Assembly: GCA_002254335.1 (NCBI GenBank)
Contig: NIVA01000007.1
Location: 1 to 35,608, forward strand
Source of the DNA: Bacteroidetes bacterium 4572_114
Lineage (GTDB): Bacteria > Bacteroidota > Bacteroidia > Bacteroidales > 4484-276
Length of the DNA stretch: 35,608 nucleotides
Direction of reading: 5' to 3'
The notes under the pieces were generated by a model that was not told where the DNA came from, ran no database searches, and worked only from the letters and a program-made list of their open reading frames with translations. A program made the translations under genes and the position numbers. How positions within the stretch are numbered: the stretch's first letter is position 1; each line of letters begins with the position of its first letter. Positions 1 through 8,237 of this stretch are shown one piece after another.

Positions 1-1
1 C

Positions 2-2101
2 AAACTCACCGTTGGGCAGCCCGGCGATAAATACGAACAGGAAGCCGACCAAGTGGCCGATCAGGTGATGAGCATGACCGGCCCACAGGTACAGCGCCAA
101 TGTACGGCATGTGAGGAAAAAGAAAGTGCTGTTCAAACCAAACCACTATCTGAGAATATCACCCCATGGATACAAAGGCAGGTTGAGGAGGAAGAACTGC
201 AGATGAAATCATTTCTTCAAAGGCAAACTGAAGAAGAGGAAGAAGAAGAAGAAGAAATGCTGCAACCTAAACTCCAACGGCAGGAAGAGGAGGAAGAAGA
301 GTTGCAGGCAAAGAACACAGTCACGGCCGGGAATGGTAAACCTGAAGTTTCGAATAATATAGAGGGTAGGATCGCTCAAAGAAAAGGAAGTGGTAAGCCG
401 TTGAACGGTCAGGTAAGGAGTGAAATGGAGTCAGGCTTTGGTGCGGATTTTAGTAATACGCGCATCCATAATGATGCTGAAGCGGCCCAGATGGCATCGG
501 GGATAAATGCCCAGGCATTTACAACGGGCCATGATGTTTATTTTAATGATGGAAAATACGATCCGAATTCCACTTCCGGAAAAAACCTTCTGGCACATGA
601 ATTAACACATGTTGTTCAGCAAAATGGGAGCAATGCCAAGGTTTCCGGTAAACCATCAGCAGGAGTGCCACTGGGCGGCCATGATTACTTTGAAGACAGA
701 ACAGGGATGGAGAAAAGCAATGTACGAATAGAAGAAAAGGGAGGGGCTGACATCCAACGTTTGGGCGAGGATGCCGAAGCTGATCCGCCTGTACCGGAAC
801 CAGATATTCCGGGGGCTGAGGAAACTGAGGGCGGCGAAGAAACCGGCCCGGCAACACCTTCGTTGAATTTAGTGCCTGGAAATACACTTACCAGGGGCGA
901 TGCCCTTACTGCTACAATTGGGTTTACAGCTACTGCAGGTGAAACGAACCGGATAACAAGGTGGAAATTTACAACTGCTGGGCATGGAGAGGTGCTTAGG
1001 CCAACAAGTGATGCCGATTTCCAAACTCAATGGGCTGGTGTAATGGCAGTTTCAGGTACCCTGGAAGTTGCTTATCGGATTACACCCAGCGGGGGTGAGG
1101 AAGGAGAGGAGCAAACACTCTCTGAAGAGATAACTGTAGATGACAGAACCGGTGATGATTGGGAATCAGAAGTTCAGCAAGATGCTGAAACTGCATATGC
1201 CGGCAGGCCATCACCGCCTGTTGTTTTTAGTGACCTGGGAATCCATAATGAGGATATTACAGAGCCTGCCCTTGACCTGGATACCATAAGCGGGGGGCCA
1301 AATAGGGGATTCCGCTTTGTCGAAAATATTACTGCCGGAACCTATATTTCATCTCCTAAAATTCATCCGGATTTAACAAATACAGCCAGCCCATTCTATA
1401 CTTTTCATCAACATGCAGGTTTACTTTGGTTTGTTGTTGGAGATGTTAAAACCCTGATACCAAATGCCGAGTACAGTAACCTTAGTTTTGCAGGTGGATC
1501 CATTAGTTTTGAAGTGCCCAATTGGGAACAATTTTATAAAAGTCATAATATGATGGAAGTAGTTGTGGAAACCACTGATGGGAGTAAAACTTTTGTGGTT
1601 CCTGAATCAGCATGGGAATTGCAGTCGAATGCTGAGGATTCAGGTGTTAACATTACTGATGAGGCTGTAGTAAGGGCTGGGCTGGAAATAGAAGCAACAG
1701 ATGGCTACTCCATAATAAGTGGGTTAACCGGAAGCTGGAGCGCAAAACAATTATTGCAGGCACCTGCTATCCTGGCCGGAACAAGAAATCATGAATATCA
1801 ACATAATACCCATAGCCACAGGGCAAATTTCCTGAAGATGATGCGGGCCCTTGATCCTGAAAAATTAATTGAAGACCGGGTGTCAGCGCCTGGCCATACC
1901 CTGAACCATGCAGATTTGTTGACCACCTGGCGTACCGAAATATTAAGACCAAATCATGAAATAGTTGATGAAGCGGCATCCGCAGAACAGGAAGCATTTA
2001 TGGAGACAGGCGAGACAATGGCAGGTGTGAACGAGGATACCTCCGGAACAGTTTTAGGTTCGGTATGGAACATTACCGGAGATGCAGAAATGACGAATTA
2101 A
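2..2101 (+). CDS. DUF4157 (eCIS-associated) protein with second HExxH motif, 5' end cut by window
   Basis: The reading frame is open from base 2, so the true start lies upstream; the first visible residues (LTVGQPGDKYEQEADQVADQ) are the usual N-terminal signature of DUF4157 proteins. Numbering from the GTG at 53, there are acidic repeats at about 38-90 (three rounds of LQRQ..EEEEELQ.K). The DUF4157 core follows at about 115-195 and ends in HELTHVVQQ (HExxH, H182/E183/H186), then a Glu/Pro-rich linker, Ig-like beta-rich sequence (about 265-365) and a unique C-terminal region. That region carries a second HExxH, HEYQH at 580-584, with DEAASAEQEAF downstream that could give a third zinc ligand. 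In the family, DUF4157 proteins are linked to extracellular contractile injection systems as effectors or carriers. I infer a payload with a metallopeptidase tail. No eCIS structural genes are visible in the window. Confidence 0.85.
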   Translation, partial: KLTVGQPGDKYEQEADQVADQVMSMTGPQVQRQCTACEEKESAVQTKPLSENITPWIQRQVEEEELQMKSFLQRQTEEEEEEEEEMLQPKLQRQEEEEEELQAKNTVTAGNGKPEVSNNIEGRIAQRKGSGKPLNGQVRSEMESGFGADFSNTRIHNDAEAAQMASGINAQAFTTGHDVYFNDGKYDPNSTSGKNLLAHELTHVVQQNGSNAKVSGKPSAGVPLGGHDYFEDRTGMEKSNVRIEEKGGADIQRLGEDAEADPPVPEPDIPGAEETEGGEETGPATPSLNLVPGNTLTRGDALTATIGFTATAGETNRITRWKFTTAGHGEVLRPTSDADFQTQWAGVMAVSGTLEVAYRITPSGGEEGEEQTLSEEITVDDRTGDDWESEVQQDAETAYAGRPSPPVVFSDLGIHNEDITEPALDLDTISGGPNRGFRFVENITAGTYISSPKIHPDLTNTASPFYTFHQHAGLLWFVVGDVKTLIPNAEYSNLSFAGGSISFEVPNWEQFYKSHNMMEVVVETTDGSKTFVVPESAWELQSNAEDSGVNITDEAVVRAGLEIEATDGYSIISGLTGSWSAKQLLQAPAILAGTRNHEYQHNTHSHRANFLKMMRALDPEKLIEDRVSAPGHTLNHADLLTTWRTEILRPNHEIVDEAASAEQEAFMETGETMAGVNEDTSGTVLGSVWNITGDAEMTN

Positions 2102-2194
2102 AATCTCGCTGAAATTTTTAGTAAGTTTATATAAAAATCTATCTTTACATAAAACTCAGGTTAATATTAAATACAATAATTCCGCTGGATTTTG

Positions 2195-2202
2195 TACTTT
2201 TG
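2195..2202 (+). promoter_or_regulatory. Candidate Bacteroidota -7 box (TACTTTTG)
   Basis: TACTTTTG fits TAnnTTTG and lies about 34 bases upstream of the acetyltransferase ATG. No convincing -33 element was found. Confidence 0.5.
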
Positions 2203-2235
2203 AATGCCGTGTTTTAGTTGAATACATAATTAGAC

Positions 2236-2748
2236 ATGCACATGAACATTAATTTTGGCAATATTAATTTGAAGCAATCCGATAAAGTCCCGGATGAAAT
2301 ACTGGAAATTGCCCGTTCTGATGAGCTTGCTCCTTTGTTGACTGAAAAATGGCAGTATCCCAAACCAATGCCCGACAGTATTGATTTTACAATTTATGAT
2401 GCTGATGAAGTGATCGGCCAGGCATCATTCAAATCCATCAGGTGGTTTAACCGGAAAGCAGAACTGAGTTTATTTATCAAGCCGGGGCATCAGGGCCGAA
2501 AGTTAGGGCAAAAGATTTTGGAAGCGATGATTGGATATGCTTTCGGGAAGCTGAATTTTTACAGGTTGGAGGCCGAGGTAATCGAATATAACGAAAAAGC
2601 CCTGAAGTTAGTTGAAAAACTTGGGTTTACGATGGAAGGAAGGCTGCGGAAAGCTAAATATTCAGGAGGGAAATACTGTGATATTTTGAGGTATGGGATT
2701 TTGAAACACGAGTTTGATGCTTTTTATAAAGATGGGGGGCAGCCATGA
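2236..2748 (+). CDS. GNAT family N-acetyltransferase (RimJ/RimL-like)
   Basis: The 170-residue protein has GNAT architecture. The acetyl-CoA binding motif A is around residues 80-100 (SLFIKPGHQGRKLGQKIL), followed by EAEVIEYNEKALKLVEKLGF, the typical RimJ/RimL motif B region, and a basic RLRKAKYSGGKYCD stretch. Family members acetylate the N-termini of ribosomal proteins or small molecules using acetyl-CoA in the cytoplasm; the substrate cannot be read from sequence. ATG occurs at 2236 and again at 2242; either could start. The stop overlaps the start of the phosphoesterase (ATGA), so the two are probably translationally coupled. Confidence 0.85.
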   Translation: MHMNINFGNINLKQSDKVPDEILEIARSDELAPLLTEKWQYPKPMPDSIDFTIYDADEVIGQASFKSIRWFNRKAELSLFIKPGHQGRKLGQKILEAMIGYAFGKLNFYRLEAEVIEYNEKALKLVEKLGFTMEGRLRKAKYSGGKYCDILRYGILKHEFDAFYKDGGQP

Positions 2749-3485
2749 AGCTACAAATCCTAAGCGATATCCATCTCGAATTTCAGCACTTTGAAATTCC
2801 ACAAACCGATGCCGATGTTATAATCCTCGCCGGTGATACCGGTATTGGCACAAAGGGCCTGGAGTGGGCGGGAACTTATACATCAGCCAAGCCGGTAATA
2901 TATATCAACGGCAATCACGAATACTACCGGTTTGCACATCCTAAACTGGTAAATAAAATGCGGGACATGGCACCGGCACTAAACATTCAGTTTTTGGAAA
3001 AGGAAGAATTTGTAATTGGTGATGTCAGGTTTTTGGGCTGCACTTTGTGGACGGATTTTAACCTATTGGGAAATATTCCATTGTCGCTGCTGGATGCCGG
3101 CTCAGGAATGAATGATTTTAAATTGATAAGGAACAGTGCCAGGGGGTATTCAAAATTCCATCCCAACGATTCGCTGGTCATCCACAGGGAGTCGGTTTAC
3201 TGGCTTGAAAAATGTTTGCAGGAAACATCTCAAAAAACCGTAGTGGTCACACATCACGCACCTTCAATAAAATCTATACCGGAGCAATATCTTGGCAGTA
3301 ACCTCAACCCGGCCTTTGCTTCCGATTTATCCGAACTTATATTAACTTATCAACCCAATTTATGGATACATGGCCATATACACACACCCAGCGATTATTA
3401 TATCGGAAAGACCAGGGTGATTTGCAACCCCCGAGGATATCCCAATGAAAACATTAGTGGGTTTGTACCGGATTTGGTGGTGTAG
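2745..3485 (+). CDS. Calcineurin-like metallophosphoesterase
   Basis: The 246-residue cytoplasmic protein carries the metallophosphoesterase signatures in order: DIH near residues 8-10, GDT near 30-32, GNHEYY near 56, THHAPS near 165 and GHIHTP near 210. These bind two metal ions and hydrolyse phosphoester bonds. The substrate is unknown: relatives act on nucleotides, cyclic nucleotides or phosphoproteins. Length suits the minimal one-domain family. Its ATG overlaps the stop of the acetyltransferase by ATGA, indicating a two-gene operon. The bases after the stop are G/T-rich and show no clear terminator. Confidence 0.88.
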   Translation: MKLQILSDIHLEFQHFEIPQTDADVIILAGDTGIGTKGLEWAGTYTSAKPVIYINGNHEYYRFAHPKLVNKMRDMAPALNIQFLEKEEFVIGDVRFLGCTLWTDFNLLGNIPLSLLDAGSGMNDFKLIRNSARGYSKFHPNDSLVIHRESVYWLEKCLQETSQKTVVVTHHAPSIKSIPEQYLGSNLNPAFASDLSELILTYQPNLWIHGHIHTPSDYYIGKTRVICNPRGYPNENISGFVPDLVV

Positions 3486-3627
3486 GTGTAGGGGAGGGTG
3501 GTGTGGTGTGTTTGGATGATAGACAATAACTTTCCTTTATAATGTCCTTGGCGATGCCGGACACCTTGTAGGCAACCATTCTAAATTAATGGCAGATGGT
3601 ATCTATCATCAAACATTTAGTAATGAT

Positions 3628-3635
3628 TATATTTG
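3628..3635 (+). promoter_or_regulatory. Candidate -7 box (TATATTTG)
   Basis: TATATTTG fits TAnnTTTG, 29 bases before the ATG of the nuclease remnant. The rest of the 3486-3663 gap shows no other feature. Confidence 0.45.
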
Positions 3636-3663
3636 TAAAACTTTTAACTAATTATAAAAAATC

Positions 3664-3915
3664 ATGTGTAAAATAAACCCCAAAATAGATTTTGCCTTTA
3701 AAAAACTGTTCGGCAGCGAAAACAATAAAGATTTATTTATCTCTTTAATAAACTCGATTCTTGATGTTAAGGCAACAGATGAAAAAGGGTATTGGTCTAA
3801 TGTTGAAATGCAAATAGGTGAAGATTTGAATTTTGACAAATGGTTTATCTATAAAACTATGAATATCAGATTTTCTTCAAAAACGGATTTACGTATCGAG
3901 ATGACTCTTTTCTAA
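3664..3915 (+). pseudogene. Truncated PD-(D/E)XK nuclease family transposase (Rpn-like)
   Basis: The first 28 residues (PKIDFAFKKLFGSENNKDLF and on) are the conserved N-terminus of the PD-(D/E)XK transposase/Rpn family. The next residues, LDVKATDEKGYWSNVEMQI, belong to a later part of the same domain containing the catalytic D and E-x-Q. About 25-35 residues that normally lie between the two blocks are missing, with the join at a shared SIL, and the sequence after VEMQIGEDLNFDK no longer matches the family. At 83 residues it is far below the usual ~280-300. I read it as an internally deleted, dead copy of a recombination-promoting nuclease gene. A/T content is higher than in dnaB next door. 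Confidence 0.75.
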
Positions 3916-4094
3916 GATTTGTGAATTTTGTGAAAAAAGGTAAAGCAAAGACGGAAGAAGTTATTTCGAATTACAAGGGGAGCTTAACAGAATCGGAAGT
4001 GCTCATTACCATTGAGGAATTGAAGAAAACGAAGTGTTTAGAGTTAGATGAGGATATTATTATGATCACTCAACTTGGGAAAAATATTTTATAA
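3912..4094 (+). pseudogene. C-terminal gene fragment of unknown origin
   Basis: A frame shifted relative to the nuclease remnant stays open and reads FLRFVNFVKKGKAKTEEVIS, then a Lys/Glu-rich helical stretch ending DIIMITQLGKNIL and a stop at 4092-4094. A GTG at 3921 is the only start-like codon. It overlaps the end of the nuclease remnant, so it looks like the tail of a different or frameshifted gene. It could be a small winged-helix-like piece, but I do not recognise the family. Confidence 0.4.
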
Positions 4095-4129
4095 AAGAAA
4101 AGGAAAGCCTGACAATGTGTAAAAAGGCA

Positions 4130-4226
4130 TCAAAAACGCCTTTTCCGATAATAAGGCGGTTTCTCAGGTAGCCCGTCACCCGAAAGTTGTGGTGGTGGTA
4201 TGTCGTCCCCATTTGTGTTTTGGCCA
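4130..4226 (-). pseudogene. Displaced second copy of the dnaB 3' end
   Basis: Bases 4153-4226 match the 3' end of dnaB (5305-5378) over 74 bases with four mismatches. On the minus strand they read GQNTNGDDIPPPQLSGDGLP followed by EKPP, exactly as in DnaB. All four differences are at third codon positions (Ser, Gly, Leu, Pro codons) and are silent. After EKPP the copy diverges, reading YYRKRRF and a TGA at 4130-4132. It is in the same orientation as dnaB and, with the real end, brackets the membrane protein/ABC ATPase pair. Confidence 0.85.
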
Positions 4227-4291
4227 GAATTTGGCGTTTCAAAATGACCAACTTTTCATATTGCCGTCGTTGGTAGCCATTAGCGTAAAAC

Positions 4292-4591
4292 ATGAGACAA
4301 TTAAGAATAGTATTGACCTTTTATAAATCATTTATTATAGCAAGTGGGATTATTACATTAACTTGTTTAAGTGCTTTGCACATTAATGGACTTAAGGTTT
4401 TATCAGCTATTTTATTGTTCAAACTGTTTACTTTAGGAATAATTATCCTATATATAAATCTATATAAAAAGAAAGAATTTTATTATTATCAAAACCTTGG
4501 CCTGTCTAAACCCACTTTGTGGATTTACACATTGGCAACAGACTTGATATTGTTTGTTTCACTAATTACTTTGATGCAATGGATAAAATGA
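4292..4591 (+). CDS. Small integral membrane protein, likely ABC transporter partner
   Basis: The 99-residue protein is strongly hydrophobic with three to four predicted membrane helices (about residues 12-32, 35-56, 77-97) and a basic loop (YKKKEF) near the middle. Its stop overlaps the ATG of the ABC ATPase (ATGA), so the pair is coupled and the protein probably serves as a membrane subunit or anchor. It is much shorter than a normal ABC permease, so a further permease may be encoded elsewhere, or this is a minimal exporter. I do not recognise a named family. ATG at 4292 is the first available start. Confidence 0.6.
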   Translation: MRQLRIVLTFYKSFIIASGIITLTCLSALHINGLKVLSAILLFKLFTLGIIILYINLYKKKEFYYYQNLGLSKPTLWIYTLATDLILFVSLITLMQWIK

Positions 4592-5280
4592 TTCAAACTT
4601 TGGAGGTTGATAGCGTAATTCTTGAATTTGGAGATAAAAGAGTTTTACAAGATGTTTATTTAAAATGTAAAACTAACAATGTAACAGGACTTCTGGGGTT
4701 GAACGGATCTGGAAAATCCTGTTTAATGAATATAATATATGGAAAATTGAAACCCTTGAATGGAATGGTAAGGATAAATGAGCAAGCCTTTTTAGGACTT
4801 TACAGAAAACCAAGCGATATAATGTACTTACCACAATTTAGCTTTATACCAAAATCCCTGACATTAAAACGTATATTCAAAGATTATGAACTCGATTATT
4901 TTGAGTTTACAGACAGGTTTCCTGAGTTTAAGAAATACTACAAATCAAGAATTGGATTACTGTCGGGCGGAGAAAGAAGAATTGTTGAGATATATCTTAT
5001 CGTATCTTCCAATACAAAGTTTTGTTTATTAGATGAACCATTTTCACATGTTATGCCTTTGCATATTGAAAAAATAAAAAGCTTAATAAATGAAGAAAAA
5101 AGAAATAAGGGTATTGTGCTTACCGACCACATGTACGAACATATCATTGACATATGTGATGAAATATATTTAATTAAAGATGGAAAAACCCATTTAACAA
5201 ATAGTCTTGAAGATATTGAATCGCTAGGATATTTAAGAATATCGGCTACTAACAAAAAATATAGTGCATTTGGCAAATAG
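4588..5280 (+). CDS. ABC transporter ATP-binding protein
   Basis: The start is placed at ATG 4588 because it overlaps the upstream stop and precedes the ABC fold; the frame is open further upstream, but that part overlaps the membrane gene. The 230-residue ATPase has Walker A GLNGSGKS, a Q-loop (YLPQFSF), signature LSGGERR, Walker B FCLLDEPF and H-loop TDH. It energises transport across the inner membrane. The substrate is unknown; such small ATPase/membrane pairs in Bacteroidota often accompany peptide export or self-protection (inference). Base composition is more A/T-rich than in dnaB, and the pair sits between two copies of the dnaB tail, suggesting acquisition. Confidence 0.85.
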   Translation: MIQTLEVDSVILEFGDKRVLQDVYLKCKTNNVTGLLGLNGSGKSCLMNIIYGKLKPLNGMVRINEQAFLGLYRKPSDIMYLPQFSFIPKSLTLKRIFKDYELDYFEFTDRFPEFKKYYKSRIGLLSGGERRIVEIYLIVSSNTKFCLLDEPFSHVMPLHIEKIKSLINEEKRNKGIVLTDHMYEHIIDICDEIYLIKDGKTHLTNSLEDIESLGYLRISATNKKYSAFGK

Positions 5281-5299
5281 TGCTAACACCCAAAAAAAC

Positions 5300-6913
5300 C
5301 TAAAAAGGTGGTTTCTCAGGCAGCCCGTCGCCTGAAAGTTGTGGTGGTGGTATGTCGTCCCCATTTGTGTTTTGGCCATTGTCATCATCATCGTTCATTT
5401 TCGATTGTATGGTGATGCTCCTTTGTCCGTTTTCATCAAAATTCTCGTTTGGCCCCATGCTTTCCGTTACATTGAAATCAAATTCGTCGTCATCGGCAAA
5501 CTGGGCAAATTCAGCAATAAACCTCATCTTGATGTCGGCAAGGGCACCGTTCCTGTGCTTGGCAATAATCAGCTCGGCCTTTCCCTGTGATGGCGTTTGA
5601 TCTTCCATCATCTCAATTTTATAATACTCGGGCCTGTAGATAAACAGCACCATATCAGCATCCTGCTCAATGGCACCGGATTCGCGAAGGTCGGAAAGGA
5701 TCGGCTTTTTTAGCCCGCCCCGGGTCTCCACCGACCGGTTAAGCTGCGAAAGTGCAATAATCGGGACATTCAACTCTTTTGCAAGGCTTTTCAACGACCT
5801 TGAAATATTACTGATCTCTTGTTCGCGGTTGCCCCCTTTGTCGTTGCTCCCCTGCATCAGTTGTATGTAGTCTATCACAATCATCTCAATGCCGTATTGC
5901 TGCTTCATCCGCCTGGCCTTGGCGCGAAGTTCGAAAATAGTTAAGGCGGGGGTGTCGTCGATATACAGCGGGGCATCGATCAACTTACCTATACGATTGT
6001 TAAGTTGTTGCCATTCAAAATCTTTAAGTTCACCTTTTTTGAGCTTATCTGCCGGAAGGCGTGTTTCGCTGGCAATCAAACGCATTACCAACTGCACGGC
6101 TGCCATTTCGAGCGAGAAAATAGCCACCGGCCGTTTAAATTCAACTGCTATGTTCCGGGCCATCGAAAGCACAAATGCTGTTTTTCCCATGCCCGGCCTG
6201 GCCGCCAATATCACCAGGTCCGACTTTTGCCAACCAGCCGTGATGCGGTCGAGCTGTGAAAACCCTGAAGGCACACCACTATATGTCCCCTCCTGGTTTT
6301 TGGCTTTTTCGATGTTTTTAATGGCATCGCGCACCAACGAAGGCATATCTGAATAATCGCGACGGAAGTTGTTTTCGCTTACCGCAAATAGTTTTTGCTC
6401 TGCATTGTCCAGCAGGTCAAAAACATCATTACTGTCCTCGTAAGCCTCTTTTGTTATTTCCGAAGCAATTTCTATCAGCCTGCGCTGAATAAATTTTTGG
6501 ATGATTATCCTGGCGTGAAATTCAATATTGGCGGCAGAACCTATCCGGCGTGTTAGCTGGGCGATGTAATACGCGCCCCCTACAATTTCGAGTTCACCAC
6601 TCGATTTTAGCTCATGGGTTACGGTAAGCAGGTCGATGGGCTGCTGTTTGGCAAATAATTCCTGTATGGCCGAATAGATTTTTTTATGGGCCTCGGTATA
6701 AAATATTTCGGGCTTAAGGATGTCAACAACAGCCGACAGAGCGTTCTGTTCCAGCAACAAAGCCCCTAATACGGCCTCCTCCAGGTCGGTGGCCTGGGGT
6801 GGTATTTTGCCGTATTCAAATAAGGTTTGAGCAACCGCCCTGGCCGGTGCAGGACGCCGTATTGATTGCTTTTTCTTCTCTTGGTCGGTTTGGGGGTTTT
6901 CGTTTTCTGCCAT
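5300..6913 (-). CDS. dnaB: Replicative DNA helicase DnaB
   Basis: The 537-residue protein is the hexameric helicase that unwinds DNA at the replication fork. The N-terminal domain (about 35-140, with PPQATDLEEAVLGALLLE) binds primase and helps hexamer formation. The RecA-like domain follows, with Walker A ARPGMGKT, FSLEM, Walker B IVIDYIQLM, SQLNRSVE, and DLRESGAIEQDADMV. No intein interrupts it. The C-terminus has a Bacteroidota-type acidic tail (NDDDDNG) ending LPEKPPF. A second copy of this tail lies about 1.15 kb downstream. Length is normal for the phylum. Confidence 0.97.
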   Translation of the reverse strand: MAENENPQTDQEKKKQSIRRPAPARAVAQTLFEYGKIPPQATDLEEAVLGALLLEQNALSAVVDILKPEIFYTEAHKKIYSAIQELFAKQQPIDLLTVTHELKSSGELEIVGGAYYIAQLTRRIGSAANIEFHARIIIQKFIQRRLIEIASEITKEAYEDSNDVFDLLDNAEQKLFAVSENNFRRDYSDMPSLVRDAIKNIEKAKNQEGTYSGVPSGFSQLDRITAGWQKSDLVILAARPGMGKTAFVLSMARNIAVEFKRPVAIFSLEMAAVQLVMRLIASETRLPADKLKKGELKDFEWQQLNNRIGKLIDAPLYIDDTPALTIFELRAKARRMKQQYGIEMIVIDYIQLMQGSNDKGGNREQEISNISRSLKSLAKELNVPIIALSQLNRSVETRGGLKKPILSDLRESGAIEQDADMVLFIYRPEYYKIEMMEDQTPSQGKAELIIAKHRNGALADIKMRFIAEFAQFADDDEFDFNVTESMGPNENFDENGQRSITIQSKMNDDDDNGQNTNGDDIPPPQLSGDGLPEKPPF

Positions 6914-6917
6914 GCTG

Positions 6918-6925
6918 CAAAATTA
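6918..6925 (-). promoter_or_regulatory. Candidate -7 box for dnaB (TAATTTTG)
   Basis: TAATTTTG on the minus strand ends only four bases before the dnaB ATG. If used, the transcript would be leaderless or nearly so; another promoter further upstream is possible. Confidence 0.35.
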
Positions 6926-7069
6926 CAACAGAACTAAAACATTCCCCCTGTTTTTTTTTGAAATACTTTTTATGCACAACTTAAATTGCCCCTGTCCAAA
7001 GCATTAAAATTTACCAACACACTTTGTTTGAAAAATATTTGCCATCAGGATAAGGCCACCGATCACCCG

Positions 7070-7100
7070 ACAACAAACAACAAACAACAAACAACAAACA
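7070..7100. repeat. Heptamer tandem repeat (acaacaa)n
   Basis: About four and a half copies of a 7-base unit, just beyond the 3' end of mqnE in the gap to dnaB. Simple and slippage-prone; no function evident. Confidence 0.8.
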
Positions 7101-7101
7101 T

Positions 7102-8223
7102 CTAATACACCCTGACCTCCCGGTACCACGAGTCCCGCCCCACTGGCCGGCAACCTGCATCTTTTATTAGTTTCACCAAACCATCTGTATTGATTATCGG
7201 GTTTTTATCATCAGCCCCGGCAAGCGAATAAATTTGTGTGGAATCGTTGATAGTCCCATCCAAATCATCGACACCAAACGACAGTGACAGTTGCGACATC
7301 TGTTTGCCAATCATTGGCCAGTAAGCTTTTATGTGTGGGAAATTATCCAGATAAATTCGCGATACAGCATAATTCCTCATATCTTCGATGGCATTTACTT
7401 CGCCGAGGTGCGACATTTCATTGTTCGCGCTTTTGAATTTAAGTGGGATGAAAGTATTAAATCCGCCAGTCCTGTCCTGTAGCTGCCGCAGAGTTTCAAG
7501 GTGATGGATACGGTGAGCGTAATTTTCGATGTGCCCGTAAAGTATGGTGGCATTAGAGCCAATTCCCAGGCCATGGGCAACTTCATGAACCTCAAGCCAT
7601 TTTTTACCAAAAGCCTTATCATCGCAGATTTGCTCCCGGATTTCAGTATCAAAAATCTCGGCCCCTCCCCCCGGGATGGAATCCAAACCACTATCCTTCA
7701 ATATTTTCAAACCCTTCTCAATGCTTACCCCAGCCTCTTCAAACATATAATCCAGTTCAATGGCTGAGTAAGCTTTCATGTGCAGGCCGGGCCGCAATTC
7801 CCTTATCTTCTGCAAAAGGGTTGAAAAAAAACCTAAGTCCAGTTTTGGGTGCACACCGCCGGTAATGTGCAGTTCACACATATCCTCCGGTGCGGCATTA
7901 ACTTTTTCAAGCATTTCATCCATGCTAAACTCCCATGTTTCACCACTTTTATGATGTGCATAAGAACAAAACTTACAATTATAGATGCAAATATTGGTAG
8001 GCTCGATATGGAAATTCCTAATGAAAAATGCCTTTTTACCGTGCTTTCTTTCTTTTACAACATTGGCCAGGCTACCCAACAATGCAAGATTAGCCTTTTC
8101 AAACAAATACAAACCCTCTTCGGGCGTGAGCCTTTTTTGATCAATAACCTTTTCTGCTATTTCCCTGAACCCGGGTTGAATATCTGCTCCTTCCAGCAAC
8201 GTTTTGTAACCTTCTTTCGACAT
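7102..8223 (-). CDS. mqnE: Aminofutalosine synthase MqnE (radical SAM)
   Basis: The 373-residue radical SAM enzyme joins the MqnA product (3-[(1-carboxyvinyl)oxy]benzoate) to S-adenosylmethionine to make aminofutalosine in menaquinone synthesis. The Fe-S motif CIYNCKFC (C79, C83, C86) follows HIEPTN. MqnE-type motifs then follow: HITGGVHP, MKAYSAIEL, IPGGGAEIF, SNATILYGHIE, TGGFNTFIPLKF, LDNFPHIKAYWPMIGK and DDLDGTI. These separate it from MqnC, its closest relative, and from CofH. It stands alone here; mqnB and mqnD are over 10 kb away. Its start has no Shine-Dalgarno site but a -7 box 15 bases upstream. Confidence 0.93.
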   Translation of the reverse strand: MSKEGYKTLLEGADIQPGFREIAEKVIDQKRLTPEEGLYLFEKANLALLGSLANVVKERKHGKKAFFIRNFHIEPTNICIYNCKFCSYAHHKSGETWEFSMDEMLEKVNAAPEDMCELHITGGVHPKLDLGFFSTLLQKIRELRPGLHMKAYSAIELDYMFEEAGVSIEKGLKILKDSGLDSIPGGGAEIFDTEIREQICDDKAFGKKWLEVHEVAHGLGIGSNATILYGHIENYAHRIHHLETLRQLQDRTGGFNTFIPLKFKSANNEMSHLGEVNAIEDMRNYAVSRIYLDNFPHIKAYWPMIGKQMSQLSLSFGVDDLDGTINDSTQIYSLAGADDKNPIINTDGLVKLIKDAGCRPVGRDSWYREVRVY

Positions 8224-8237
8224 AATTAAATTTTTGG

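Larger units (their letters stand above)
4153..5378. mobile_element. Candidate inserted module bounded by dnaB-tail direct repeats
   Basis: Two 74-base direct repeats (4153-4226 and 5305-5378) flank 1,078 bases holding only the membrane protein/ABC ATPase pair. A divergent copy of a gene's 3' end at the far side of a cargo is what elements that integrate into gene ends and restore the coding sequence leave behind. No integrase or transposase is visible, so a recombination event with DNA from a related strain is an equal alternative. Confidence 0.45.

Noticed and set aside
4066..4293. 75-codon minus-strand open frame
   Set aside because: It crosses the displaced dnaB tail in a different frame from the conserved one; no evidence of coding.
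5889..6356. 155-codon open frame on the + strand
   Set aside because: Lies wholly inside dnaB on the opposite strand; its sequence has no family features and dnaB is unmistakable.
7102..8223. MqnC or CofH instead of MqnE
   Set aside because: The GGGAEIF, SNATILYGHIE and KAYWPMIGK motifs are those of MqnE, and the window has other mqn genes but no F420 genes.
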